A DNA stretch of 50,214 nt from contig NZ_JTKH01000007.1 of NCBI RefSeq assembly GCF_000827885.1, positions 1 through 50,214 of the forward strand. Direction: 5' to 3'. Every line of letters starts with the position of its first letter. The stretch's first letter is position 1. Shown piece after piece: positions 17,979 through 25,730 of this stretch. The DNA comes from Vibrio renipiscarius (GTDB taxonomy: Bacteria; Pseudomonadota; Gammaproteobacteria; Enterobacterales; Vibrionaceae). Under the pieces are notes generated by a model. It was not told where the DNA came from. It saw only the letters and a list, made by a program, of their open reading frames with translations, and did not search any database. The translations under genes were made by a program, and so were the position numbers.

Positions 17979-18596
17979 ATGGAATTGCATGTTTGGTTCG
18001 CTTATGTCGTTACGGCGATCGTTTTCAGTCTTGCGCCTGGTTCGGGCACCGTTAACTCAATCAGCAATGGCATTAGTTATGGCACACGCCGATCTTTAGG
18101 GGCGATTGTTGGCCTACAAATTGGATTGGCTTTCCATATTGTCTTGGTTGGCGCTGGTATTGGTGCTCTGGTTGCGCAGTCAGCGATGGCTTTCACCGTC
18201 ATTAAATGGGTTGGTGCGGGCTATCTCGTGTGGTTAGGGATTCAAAAATGGCGTGATACAAATAGCCTATCTACGCACAATAGTGATGAACACTTAAGTG
18301 GTTGGCTGCTGATGCGCAATGCGGTGTTCATTAATCTAACCAATCCTAAATCAATTGTTTTTTTGGTGGCGCTGTTTCCACAGTTTATTGACCCATCAAA
18401 ACCGCAACTGGTGCAATTTCTTATCCTTGGTGCCACGACGGTGGTGATCGATGCCATTGTGATGTTGGGGTACACCACATTAGCCTCTCAAATGGGCCGC
18501 TTTATCCGTTCCGATCGTGTGATGGGTAAAATTAATAAAGTGTTTGGTTCGATGTTTGTCGGCTGCGGCGCTCTATTGGCGATGGCCAAAAGCTAA
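17979..18596 (+). CDS. rhtB: LysE/RhtB family amino-acid exporter, probably homoserine/homoserine lactone efflux
   Basis: 205 residues with six hydrophobic segments. The N-terminal family signature SLAPGSGTVNSISNG and the internal FINLTNPKSIVFLVALFPQF are typical of RhtB. GAGGAAA precedes the ATG. In E. coli rhtB lies beside pldB, which supports orthology; the substrate there is homoserine, its lactone and threonine. Substrate assignments in this family are often wrong at subfamily level, so the exporter call is firmer than the substrate. Confidence 0.9.
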   Translation: MELHVWFAYVVTAIVFSLAPGSGTVNSISNGISYGTRRSLGAIVGLQIGLAFHIVLVGAGIGALVAQSAMAFTVIKWVGAGYLVWLGIQKWRDTNSLSTHNSDEHLSGWLLMRNAVFINLTNPKSIVFLVALFPQFIDPSKPQLVQFLILGATTVVIDAIVMLGYTTLASQMGRFIRSDRVMGKINKVFGSMFVGCGALLAMAKS

Positions 18597-18864
18597 AAGA
18601 TTCGCCCAATTTCTGAGGGCTTACTTTTTATTCGCAGTTTTTTATGAGCAGTCGCGTACCGTGGCTTCTGCTCATTCTTTCAATCTTATCGACGCCTTTC
18701 TACCGACCCTTCCCTCGCTTATTTTTCTTTATCATCAGCGCTTCAACCTTGATTCAATGAACCCATCTCAGAGTGCTGGTGGTTACTTTCCTGATTGCGC
18801 TATTTATGAACTTTTTGTGACATCGAATTTTTTCCACTTGATCTTCCCGATTAAATAGATAAAG
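18597..18864. other. Intergenic stretch between rhtB and the ars operon
   Basis: About 270 bases with no convincing gene. An open frame of about 100 codons crosses it, but it has no ribosome site and an unconvincing composition. TTGATC at 18838 could be a -35 element for arsR; no convincing -10 was fixed. Confidence 0.4.
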
Positions 18865-18892
18865 ATATACGCATATCCATATATGAGTATAT
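18865..18892. promoter_or_regulatory. Probable ArsR operator (12-4-12 inverted repeat)
   Basis: ATATACGCATAT-CCAT-ATATGAGTATAT: 11 of 12 positions are complementary between the arms. ArsR/SmtB repressors bind imperfect inverted repeats of this size in their own promoters. The right arm covers the first possible ATG (18883), which favours translation from the ATG at 18898. Binding is inferred from position and symmetry. Confidence 0.75.
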
Positions 18893-18897
18893 TAATT

Positions 18898-19239
18898 ATG
18901 TTGCCACATCAGTTTTTCAAACTACTTGCCGATGAAACCCGCGTACGTTGCTTAATGCTAATCATGCGTGAGGAGTGCTTGTGTGTTGGTGACTTAACTC
19001 AAGCGCTCAATGAAAGCCAACCGAAAATTTCTCGTCATCTTGCTCAGCTAAGATCGGCCGGTATTTTGGTGGATGTGCGCCAAGGGCAATGGGTGTTTTA
19101 TCGTCGTTCGTCATCTTTACCAGGATGGATGAATAAATTGATTGACGATCTTGTTGCGTCAAATTGTTTAAAGACAGAGTACCAGCAAGACATAGATAGA
19201 CTTAACGCGATTCAGGCTCGTCCTGTTTGCTGCCAATAA
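18898..19239 (+). CDS. arsR: ArsR-family arsenic-responsive repressor
   Basis: 113 residues from the ATG at 18898 ([15 protein letters not shown]), preferred over 18883, which lies inside the operator. The winged helix spans about 10-85 with recognition helix [16 protein letters not shown]. The arsenite-sensing type cysteines are in EECLCVGDL (a CxC close to the classical ELCVCDL site) and another pair ends the protein (PVCCQ). It heads arsR-GAPDH-phosphatase-arsJ and should repress them until a trivalent arsenical binds. No clear ribosome site precedes either ATG. Confidence 0.92.
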   Translation: MLPHQFFKLLADETRVRCLMLIMREECLCVGDLTQALNESQPKISRHLAQLRSAGILVDVRQGQWVFYRRSSSLPGWMNKLIDDLVASNCLKTEYQQDIDRLNAIQARPVCCQ

Positions 19240-19259
19240 ACGTAGAAAGAGACTCGATT

Positions 19260-20261
19260 ATGACTATTAAAGTAGGTATTAACGGATTCGGCCGTATTGG
19301 CCGCCTTGCACTTCGCGCTGCATTCGATTGGCCAGAGCTGGAGTTTGTTTTGGTAAACGATGTTGCGGGTGATTGCCATACTCTGGCGCATTTACTTGAG
19401 TTCGATTCAGTTCAAGGTCGATGGGATCACGAGGTTACTGCGGAAGGCGATGAGATGTTGATTGCTGGTCAGCGCATCAAAACCACACGTGAGAAAGAGA
19501 TTGATGCGGTGGATTGGTCTGGCTGTGATGTGGTGATTGAAGCGACCGGTAAGCATCGTAAAACTGAGCTACTAAATAAATATTTGGCACAAGGCGTTAA
19601 GCGCGTGGTGGTGTCGGCTCCTGTTAAAGAAGAAGGCGTGGCAAACATTGTGGTTGGCGTAAATGACGCTATCTTTAACCCAGACGTTCATCGCATTGTG
19701 ACCGCGGCTTCATGCACTACAAACTGCATCGCGCCCATTGTAAAAGTGATTCAAGAAAAAATCGGCATTGAGCAATCGGCCTTTACGACGATTCATGATT
19801 TGACCAACACGCAAACTATTTTGGATGCACCGCATAAAGATCTGCGCCGCGCTCGCGCTTGTGGCATGAGCTTGATTCCGACCACGACAGGATCGGCCAC
19901 CGCGATTGTGGAAATTTTTCCAGAGCTTGAAGGCAAGATCAATGGTCACGCGGTGCGTGTACCACTAGCCAATGCCTCATTGACGGACATTATCTTTGAT
20001 GTACAGCGTGATACGACGGTAGAAGAAGTCAACGCATTACTGAAAGAAGCGTCGCAAGGTGAGCTAAAAGGTATTTTAGGTTTTGAAGAGCGCCCATTGG
20101 TATCGATTGATTACAAAGGTGATCCTCGCTCAACCATCGTTGATGCTCTGTCAACGATGATGGTAGGTAAGCGCATGGTGAAAATTTATGCGTGGTATGA
20201 CAATGAAATGGGTTACGCCACTCGCACAGCCGAGTTGGTTCGTACTGTTGGTTTAGCATAA
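19260..20261 (+). CDS. ArsJ-associated glyceraldehyde-3-phosphate dehydrogenase
   Basis: 333 residues from the ATG at 19260. NAD-binding [11 protein letters not shown] is at the N-terminus, the catalytic cysteine in [10 protein letters not shown] (Cys152), and the histidine in [10 protein letters not shown]. In ars operons containing arsJ this paralogue makes 1-arseno-3-phosphoglycerate from glyceraldehyde 3-phosphate and arsenate, which ArsJ then exports; the unstable ester hydrolyses outside. It follows arsR by 20 bases and precedes a phosphatase gene by 12. It is distinct from the glycolytic enzyme, which would not be expected in this context. Confidence 0.93.
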   Translation: MTIKVGINGFGRIGRLALRAAFDWPELEFVLVNDVAGDCHTLAHLLEFDSVQGRWDHEVTAEGDEMLIAGQRIKTTREKEIDAVDWSGCDVVIEATGKHRKTELLNKYLAQGVKRVVVSAPVKEEGVANIVVGVNDAIFNPDVHRIVTAASCTTNCIAPIVKVIQEKIGIEQSAFTTIHDLTNTQTILDAPHKDLRRARACGMSLIPTTTGSATAIVEIFPELEGKINGHAVRVPLANASLTDIIFDVQRDTTVEEVNALLKEASQGELKGILGFEERPLVSIDYKGDPRSTIVDALSTMMVGKRMVKIYAWYDNEMGYATRTAELVRTVGLA

Positions 20262-20273
20262 GGAAAAATAACA

Positions 20274-20783
20274 ATGACAGATTCAATTTTAGCTCATCCA
20301 ACATGGCAACTAGATGTTGCTGAAGGCGCATTGATCTTAACGCCTTGCCCGGGTACTAAAGATGCTTCGCTATATGAGAGCTTAGAGCAGCTTAAAGAGC
20401 AGGGCGTTGAAGCGATTGTGACGGCTTTGGATTATAAAGAACTGGCAGAGAAAAACGTTTCACAGCTTGGCTCTTTGACTCAAGAGTTGGGCATGCAATG
20501 GTTTCAAATTGAAATCGAAGACGATTGTGCTCCAGATGGTAACTTCATGACCAAATGGCAAGCGGCTTCTCCGACACTGCAAGAGATCGTGGATAAAGGC
20601 GGTAAAGTGGCGATGCACTGCATGGGTGGTTCTGGCCGTACAGGATTACTTGCTGCGCACCTATTGCTTGAGCGTGATTGGGCATTAGATGAGATCGTTT
20701 CACAAGTTCAGGCTTTACGTCCTGGTGCGTTTACCAAACCAGTGCAAATTGCGTATATCGAGCAGGTTGCTCAAGGCGAATAA
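20274..20783 (+). CDS. CDKN3-like dual-specificity phosphatase in the ars operon
   Basis: 169 residues. The CX5R phosphatase loop is MHCMGGSGRTG (Cys116, Arg122, followed by Thr123), and acidic residues in IEDDCAPDG (about 81-89) could supply the general acid. The fold resembles CDKN3/KAP-type cysteine phosphatases, not the low-molecular-weight phosphatase fold used by ArsC arsenate reductase. The substrate is unknown. Placed between the GAPDH and arsJ, it might act on a phosphorylated intermediate, reduce or hydrolyse an arsenical, or control a protein; the sequence does not decide. Confidence 0.85.
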   Translation: MTDSILAHPTWQLDVAEGALILTPCPGTKDASLYESLEQLKEQGVEAIVTALDYKELAEKNVSQLGSLTQELGMQWFQIEIEDDCAPDGNFMTKWQAASPTLQEIVDKGGKVAMHCMGGSGRTGLLAAHLLLERDWALDEIVSQVQALRPGAFTKPVQIAYIEQVAQGE

Positions 20784-20789
20784 CAGTTT

Positions 20790-20828
20790 GTAGAGCTTTT
20801 GGATCATGGGTGTCCAAAAGCTCTTTTT
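20790..20828 (+). terminator. Terminator-like hairpin between phosphatase gene and arsJ
   Basis: AGAGCTTTTGGA-TCATGGGTG-TCCAAAAGCTCT is a perfect 12-bp stem with a 9-base loop followed by five T residues, in the 66-base gap before arsJ. It should cut down read-through into arsJ or protect the upstream mRNA. Confidence 0.8.
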
Positions 20829-20849
20829 ACTGAATAAACAAGGTGGGTT

Positions 20850-22067
20850 ATGTTTGCCAATCTAAGTAAAAGTGTTCGCCAATATATGTTGGTGACGTTT
20901 AACTACTGGAATTTCACCGTCACGGATGGCGCCCTTCGAATGCTGGTGGTGCTCTATTTCCACGATTTAGGCTACAGCACGCTAGAGATCGCTTCGTTAT
21001 TTCTTTTCTACGAATTTTTCGGCGTAGTGACCAACCTTATTGGTGGCTGGTTAGGGGCAAGGTTGGGGTTGAATAAAACCATGAACCTTGGCCTAGGGAT
21101 GCAGATTGCAGCGCTAGTGATGTTAGCGGTGCCGAGTGCCTGGTTAACGATTCCGTGGGTAATGTTTGCTCAGGCAATGTCGGGGATAGCGAAAGACCTC
21201 AACAAAATGAGTGCGAAAAGTTCTATCAAGACGTTAGTGCCTGACGATCAGCAAGGCGCGCTGTATAAATGGATCGCCATCCTAACTGGATCGAAGAATG
21301 CGCTAAAAGGTGTCGGTTTCTTTATTGGTGGTTTATTGCTATCGCTGGTGGGCTTTAAGGCCGCAGTACTGATCATGGCAGCCGTTTTGACGCTGGTATT
21401 GATTGGCAGCTTACTGGGTCTTGAAAGCGATTTGGGCAAGGCGAAAGTAAAACCTAAGTTCCGTCAGATTTTTTCTAAGTCGGAGCCGGTCAACATTCTG
21501 TCGGCTGCGCGCATGTTCTTGTTTGGTGCGCGTGACGTATGGTTTGTGATTGCTCTGCCGATTTACTTGGGTACTGTCTTTGGTTGGCCGCACCTTTGGG
21601 TCGGGGGTTTTCTCGCGCTATGGGTTATTGCCTATGGGTTTGTGCAAGGCTTAGCGCCTAAGATTACGGGTAAAGCGCAAGGGCGAGTGCCTGATGGCAG
21701 TGCGGCCTTTGCGTGGGCGGCGTTACTGTCGGTCATTACGGCCGTAATCGCTTATGCTGTGCAAATTGGTTGGCAGCCACAACTCGTGATTGTGGTGGGT
21801 CTGATGATTTTTGGCGCGGTGTTCGCCGTAAACTCATCGTTGCATTCTTATCTGATCGTGAGCTATGCAAAAGGCGATGGTGTGTCATTGGATGTAGGCT
21901 TCTATTATATGGCCAATGCGATGGGGCGCTTAATTGGTACCGTCCTTTCTGGATGGGTCTTCCAAATGGCAGGCTTGTCAGCGTGTCTTTGGGTTTCTTT
22001 TGCCTTCTTAGCGATCACCACTGTGATTTCAATAAAGCTACCTAAGCTTAATCCTGCTTCAGCATAA
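20850..22067 (+). CDS. arsJ: Organoarsenical effux MFS transporter ArsJ
   Basis: 405 residues with about 12 hydrophobic segments. The N-terminus (YWNFTVTDGALRMLVV LYFHDLGYS, with AGWLGARLG-type loop near residue 68) matches the ArsJ family of the major facilitator superfamily. ArsJ exports 1-arseno-3-phosphoglycerate made by the partner GAPDH, so the operon detoxifies arsenate without reducing it to arsenite. No ArsB, Acr3 or ArsC gene is present in the window. A strong terminator follows. Confidence 0.92.
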   Translation: MFANLSKSVRQYMLVTFNYWNFTVTDGALRMLVVLYFHDLGYSTLEIASLFLFYEFFGVVTNLIGGWLGARLGLNKTMNLGLGMQIAALVMLAVPSAWLTIPWVMFAQAMSGIAKDLNKMSAKSSIKTLVPDDQQGALYKWIAILTGSKNALKGVGFFIGGLLLSLVGFKAAVLIMAAVLTLVLIGSLLGLESDLGKAKVKPKFRQIFSKSEPVNILSAARMFLFGARDVWFVIALPIYLGTVFGWPHLWVGGFLALWVIAYGFVQGLAPKITGKAQGRVPDGSAAFAWAALLSVITAVIAYAVQIGWQPQLVIVVGLMIFGAVFAVNSSLHSYLIVSYAKGDGVSLDVGFYYMANAMGRLIGTVLSGWVFQMAGLSACLWVSFAFLAITTVISIKLPKLNPASA

Positions 22068-22104
22068 TCCGCTCTATTCGAGCATGCTCTGCATGACTCC
22101 CTTA

Positions 22105-22153
22105 CTAAAAGCTGACTAAACCGTAACGTATCTTTGGTTTAGTCAGCTTTTTT
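22105..22153 (+). terminator. Terminator of the ars operon
   Basis: AAAGCTGACTAAACC-(13-base loop)-GGTTTAGTCAGCTTT followed by a T-run: a long perfect stem 38 bases after the arsJ stop. It closes the ars operon before the acyltransferase gene. Confidence 0.92.
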
Positions 22154-22196
22154 ATTGCTATATTCAATAGCATAACCCCCCTTGTTTGATGATCTT

Positions 22197-23210
22197 ATGA
22201 GAGAACGCGTTCGTTTCTTTGACCTTTTGCGCTGCGTTGCGGCCATCGCGGTTATCGCTATTCATGTTTTAGCTCCGTACCGTAATGAATTGGGTGTGAT
22301 CCCCTTTGACCAATGGGCAACCGCCGTTTCTGTGAACAGTATTAGTCGCTGGGCTGTGCCGGTGTTTATTTTGATTACGGGCGCGTTGATGCTCAGCGAT
22401 AAACGGGATTTTGAACTGGGTTATTACATCAAACGACGCTTAGGAAAAGTGCTGTTGCCGTTTATCGTTTGGTCGTTGTTTTATGCGTATTTGTCTGGAT
22501 GGACATTGGCCGATTTTGACGGGCAAGAGGCGCTCAACGTGCTTAAAAATAGTCCGTCACATGCGACTTACTACCATTTAGGCTTTTTCTATTATTTCAT
22601 TCCACTCTATTTCGTTATCCCTTTCTTTCAGTGGGCAGTGAAGCGCGGCAATGATGAGGCGCTGTATGCTTTTGTCGCCGTATGGTTGGTCACAACGTTA
22701 CTTTATCTGCTCAAAATTGATGGCCCTTGGAGCGCAGAGATGTGGCTCTATAGTGGTTATTTACCTCTGGGTTACCTGTTGTATAAAAAGCTACCGCTTA
22801 ATAAAACCAGTGTCATGACTTTTACTTGGTTGGGTGTGTTTTCATTAATGCTTACGGTTTGGATGGTGGTCTCAAACAGTGTTGACGCTGGGGAATATAC
22901 GGTAGGGCGCTGGCTGTCATACAAAACCTTAAATGTGGTATTGGCGGCGAGTATGATTTTTATTGTGTGCCGTTACTTGGGGGATAAATTGCCGGAGAAA
23001 GGGTATGCCATCGTGGCTTTCATTAGCCAATACAGTTTAGGGATTTATTTATTGCACCCGATCTTTTTGTGGCCAATGAAAGCGCTGGGTTGGTATCAGG
23101 GGCACCCATTATGGGTTATTCCATTATGGATATTATTGAGTGGCACTGGCGCGCTAGGCCTAAGTTGGTTATTAGCGCGCTCAAAGAAGACAGCGTGGCT
23201 ACTGCCTTAG
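22197..23210 (+). CDS. Acyltransferase 3 family integral membrane protein
   Basis: 337 residues from the ATG at 22197; an in-frame TTG at 22182 is possible. About ten membrane helices are visible. The N-terminal RFFDLLRCVAAIAVIAIHVL carries the Arg and His expected of the acyltransferase-3 (OafA/WecH/NodX) fold. These proteins O-acylate surface sugars, commonly adding acetyl groups to O-antigen, enterobacterial common antigen or peptidoglycan. No glycan-synthesis gene lies nearby, so the acceptor is unknown. Confidence 0.85.
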   Translation: MRERVRFFDLLRCVAAIAVIAIHVLAPYRNELGVIPFDQWATAVSVNSISRWAVPVFILITGALMLSDKRDFELGYYIKRRLGKVLLPFIVWSLFYAYLSGWTLADFDGQEALNVLKNSPSHATYYHLGFFYYFIPLYFVIPFFQWAVKRGNDEALYAFVAVWLVTTLLYLLKIDGPWSAEMWLYSGYLPLGYLLYKKLPLNKTSVMTFTWLGVFSLMLTVWMVVSNSVDAGEYTVGRWLSYKTLNVVLAASMIFIVCRYLGDKLPEKGYAIVAFISQYSLGIYLLHPIFLWPMKALGWYQGHPLWVIPLWILLSGTGALGLSWLLARSKKTAWLLP

Positions 23211-23222
23211 AGAGAAAGCCGC

Positions 23223-23552
23223 TTAGCGCTTCATGGCGAAATGAAGGAACTTGTCACCTTGATAGGTGAGTGTGCCTTTATCGCCAGGATTGAGCGCTTG
23301 AAAGTAATGTATGCCGACTTGAAATTCGCGTTTTGGACCTATTTTCCCTTTTTGTACATAGATCCAATATTCTTGTTCGTCGTGGCCGGGTTCACTTTCA
23401 TCATTAGCGATGGCTTGCTTATCGAGAATCGTGACATCGACGGTTTGCTCTGGTGCATTCTCGCCTTGCATGTGACGTCGAAAGAAATTCGAAAAAACCC
23501 AACCAGCAAGTAATGCAAGTAGTGCTAGCGCGATATAGAGTGAAATTGGCAT
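23223..23552 (-). CDS. DUF2500 protein (YhhM family)
   Basis: 109 residues. One N-terminal membrane anchor (ISLYIALALLALLAGWVF) precedes a small beta-rich domain (about 38-109) with the family pattern VDVTILDKQ...LNPGDKGTLTYQGDKFLHF. The function is unknown. E. coli yhhM also lies near yhhN, yhhL and rsmD, and the same set occurs within 4 kb here. The gene converges on the acyltransferase with a 12-base gap. Confidence 0.88.
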   Translation of the reverse strand: MPISLYIALALLALLAGWVFSNFFRRHMQGENAPEQTVDVTILDKQAIANDESEPGHDEQEYWIYVQKGKIGPKREFQVGIHYFQALNPGDKGTLTYQGDKFLHFAMKR

Positions 23553-23803
23553 TCGTTCCTCCCAATGAATTCTGTCTGCATTCTAGCTACTTTTTCATTG
23601 CTATGTTGGCTATGCTCTGAGATATAAACCACATAATGGTCATGTGACCAATAGAACTTCGACTCATATCACACACGATCAGCGCTACCGGCATTAATCA
23701 ATATTTGAATCGAGCGGACATTTGGTATTATTTTTCTTGCAACTTATTCATTTAGAACATAAATAGGAATGAAGAGTGGAGTTATTTTACAGGGAGAAAG
23801 CGG
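23553..23803. other. Intergenic region with a small palindrome
   Basis: Divergent region between the DUF2500 gene and the HEPN-like gene. TGGTCA-TG-TGACCA at 23637-23650 is a 6-bp inverted repeat. GGTCATGTGA from it recurs at 24223-24232 after the next gene. No regulator can be assigned. Confidence 0.35.
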
Positions 23804-24169
23804 ATGTCAGATATTGACAGTGTCGTGAAACGCACGCGAAAAATCGAACATCTCTTAAGAACGCAATACCATGCTGAAGGGAAAGGCTTACATCAACTTA
23901 TCACCAGCAGTGAAGAGCGGTTACCGCATAATATCATTGGTAAACTGCGCTACATCGCGACGATTCGCAACAAAATTGTCCACGAGCATGATTACAAGCT
24001 GAAAAGCCGCCGTGACTTTCTTGAAGTCTGCGATGAGTGTGAAAAAGAGTTAACGCCTCGCAGTAGTCGCTTTATTTGGCGAGTGGCGATTTCACTGATG
24101 ACATTGATTACGCTGGCGGCAATACTTTTCTATTATATTCACTGGGATGAGTTATCACAGCATTTCTAA
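23804..24169 (+). CDS. DUF4145/HEPN-like protein with C-terminal membrane anchor
   Basis: 121 residues; AGGGAGAAA precedes the ATG. Residues 1-85 are helical and include IRNKIVHEHDY, in which Arg55 and His60 form an Rx4H motif as in HEPN-fold ribonuclease and nucleotide-binding proteins. One membrane helix (about 93-112) leaves a short acidic/aromatic tail. The soluble part resembles DUF4145-type HEPN domains. Function unknown; possible roles range from RNA cleavage to a scaffold. It stands alone between terminators, with no toxin-antitoxin partner recognisable. Confidence 0.7.
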   Translation: MSDIDSVVKRTRKIEHLLRTQYHAEGKGLHQLITSSEERLPHNIIGKLRYIATIRNKIVHEHDYKLKSRRDFLEVCDECEKELTPRSSRFIWRVAISLMTLITLAAILFYYIHWDELSQHF

Positions 24170-24276
24170 GCGAATTGAATGCTAAGCCTGGAAAGGAGTA
24201 GTTAACTTTCAATTAGTTAAACGGTCATGTGAGCACAAAGAATGCTCAAACCGAGTAAATTACATTCAGATAATGC

Positions 24277-24310
24277 AAAAAGGGACGCCATTGGCGTCCC
24301 TTTCTTTTTT
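24277..24310. terminator. Strong hairpin terminator
   Basis: AAAGGGACGCCA-TTGGCGTCCCTTT with A-run before and T-run after (AGGGACGCCA/TGGCGTCCCT). It can serve plus-strand transcription from the HEPN-like gene and minus-strand transcription of the small gene at 24320-24400. Confidence 0.88.
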
Positions 24311-24319
24311 TAATTCGAC

Positions 24320-24400
24320 TTAGTACATCATTGGCAGAGTCATTAAACCTACGACAACGGCAATCATTACAAGTCCTTGTTTTTGTTCAGAAGTAATCAC
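24320..24400 (-). CDS. Small hydrophobic membrane protein, 26 residues
   Basis: A GTG-started frame preceded on the minus strand by GAAAGGAG at a spacing of 8 bases, a near-perfect ribosome binding site. The product begins MITSEQKQGL, then a single hydrophobic segment (about residues 10-25, VMIAVVVGLMTLPMMY), and stops with TAA; a terminator lies 10 bases beyond. The pattern is that of short single-pass bacterial membrane proteins such as the YnhF/YoaJ types. No homologue can be named with certainty. It is too short for usual gene callers. Confidence 0.7.
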   Translation of the reverse strand: MITSEQKQGLVMIAVVVGLMTLPMMY

Positions 24401-24419
24401 AACTCTGCTCCTTTCTAGT

Positions 24420-24980
24420 GATGCCTCATTTTCTGTTTTAAAGAATAGCAGGTTTTTAGTGGTTTGATCAAGCTAGATCTTGAAAAAGCATATAAAAAAC
24501 AAATTAAGTTTGGTGTTTATGCCGTTTTATGGGCGGTAAGAGTCATTGGTTCTGGTTGTTTTTTGAGTCGTTACAAGCATGGCTTTAGTGGTTGGGCTTT
24601 ATTAAGTTGTTGTTTTTATTGGTTTATAATTTTGTGTATAAAACGCTCAATAAGATAGTATCTTCTTTTGAGGGTTTGAGTCTCTGAGGGTGGTTTTTTG
24701 TGGTGAAACTTAATTTTCTCATACGGTGAGAGAGTTTTGTTAGGTGCATTTTAAGAATGTTAGGTCATTTCCCTTTTTTTGCGTTCGATAATTTTAAATT
24801 CAGTGAGGTTTTCTTTTTTATAAGCTGTTTTTTTTGCGGGATTTATTTCTTATATTATTGTTATTTAAGGTTTTTTAGTTGAGTTCTGATGGTGTGTGTG
24901 TTTTGGTGAGTCTCTGGAGTGGTGGTTTTGACGGTTAGTGCTGATTTGGTTGCTAGGGGGTATGAATTGAGCGAAATCGC
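24420..24980. other. Gene-poor G/T-skewed stretch
   Basis: About 560 bases with strong strand asymmetry: on the plus strand G and T dominate and C is scarce, most clearly at 24660-24960; GC content also looks lower than in flanking genes. A 64-codon frame (24464-24658, TTG start) lacks a ribosome site and is not supported. GAGTCTCTG followed by G/A-rich sequence and GGTGGTTTT or GGTGGTTTTT recurs at 24678 and 24908. A minus-strand transcript would be C/A-rich and G-poor, the composition favoured by Rho. Confidence 0.5.
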
Positions 24981-25094
24981 ATGAAATTTACAATCGTTTC
25001 TCAAACCAATGGTGAAGAGTCATCAAGATCCAAATTTTTCCCTTCATGGGTAGACAATTTGAAGCTCAAGCCTAAACTGATTCTTCGTTTTTAG
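24981..25094 (+). CDS. Possible 37-residue small protein upstream of yhhN
   Basis: ATG at 24981 to TAG at 25094, product MKFTIVSQTNGEESSRSKFF and a basic C-terminal end (LKLKPKLILRF). The ribosome site is weak (GAGCGAA). Codon content differs from the skewed DNA just upstream, and the frame ends 12 bases before yhhN, so it could be a leader peptide or an independent gene. No homologue recognised; it may be chance. Confidence 0.3.
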   Translation: MKFTIVSQTNGEESSRSKFFPSWVDNLKLKPKLILRF

Positions 25095-25106
25095 GGAGGT
25101 GTCATT

Positions 25107-25730
25107 ATGTGGAGTTACCTTGCTATTGCCCTGTCGGGTTTTATTACTATTTCTGCCAGTGAAAACCATCAGCGTAAAACGGCGGTGTTTTTTTCGGTCT
25201 TTTCATTACTGCTGTTATTGGTCATGCTTTGGAGTCAAGAGGGCTTGGTGGGGCAGCTTGAATGGTGGATATCCCTGGGGTTGATGATCTCCATGCTGGC
25301 GGATGGGCTTTACATGACTAAGCGTAGTCAGCGCATCTGCTTTGCCAGCTTTATTGCCGCCCAGCTTTGCTATAGCACGGCTTTTTGGTTACAGCTGTCC
25401 GGCCAAGTGGTTTGGTGGCTCGCGGCGATGTTGCTTGCAATGGGGGTTGTGGCCTTTTTCTTGTTATTACCGAAAATTGATCGGCTTATTTTCCCGGTTG
25501 TGATCATGGGAATGGCCTTACTGCAGTTAAATTGGGTGACGGGTGAGTTGTGGTTGTTGCAACATACTCATCAAGCCTTACTGGCCTTCTTAGGTAGCTT
25601 GTCCTTAACGATGTCAGCCATTCTGTTGGCGGTTCATGATTATCGGCAGCCGATTGCTGCGGGTCGTTATCTGATTTCAGGCAGCTATTTATTGGCCCAT
25701 ACCTTGATCGTTGCTTCATTCATCATCTAA
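25107..25730 (+). CDS. yhhN: YhhN-family membrane protein (lysoplasmalogenase-like)
   Basis: 207 residues and about eight hydrophobic segments. The family core is seen in GLMISMLADGLYM, where the conserved Asp lies in a membrane helix, and in FIAAQLCYSTAFW. The animal homologue TMEM86 and a Legionella member hydrolyse the vinyl-ether bond of lysoplasmalogen. Vibrios are not known to make plasmalogens, so the physiological substrate is open. GGGAGGTG precedes the ATG. Confidence 0.85.
   Translation: MWSYLAIALSGFITISASENHQRKTAVFFSVFSLLLLLVMLWSQEGLVGQLEWWISLGLMISMLADGLYMTKRSQRICFASFIAAQLCYSTAFWLQLSGQVVWWLAAMLLAMGVVAFFLLLPKIDRLIFPVVIMGMALLQLNWVTGELWLLQHTHQALLAFLGSLSLTMSAILLAVHDYRQPIAAGRYLISGSYLLAHTLIVASFII

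Noticed and set aside
18544..18858. 104-codon frame between rhtB and arsR
   Set aside because: It starts inside rhtB in another phase and has no ribosome site or family resemblance.
22182..22196. TTG start for the acyltransferase
   Set aside because: It adds five residues without a ribosome site; the ATG at 22197 fits the conserved N-terminus.
24464..24658. 64-codon frame with TTG start in the G/T-skewed region
   Set aside because: No ribosome site and residue pattern consistent with translated skewed noncoding DNA.
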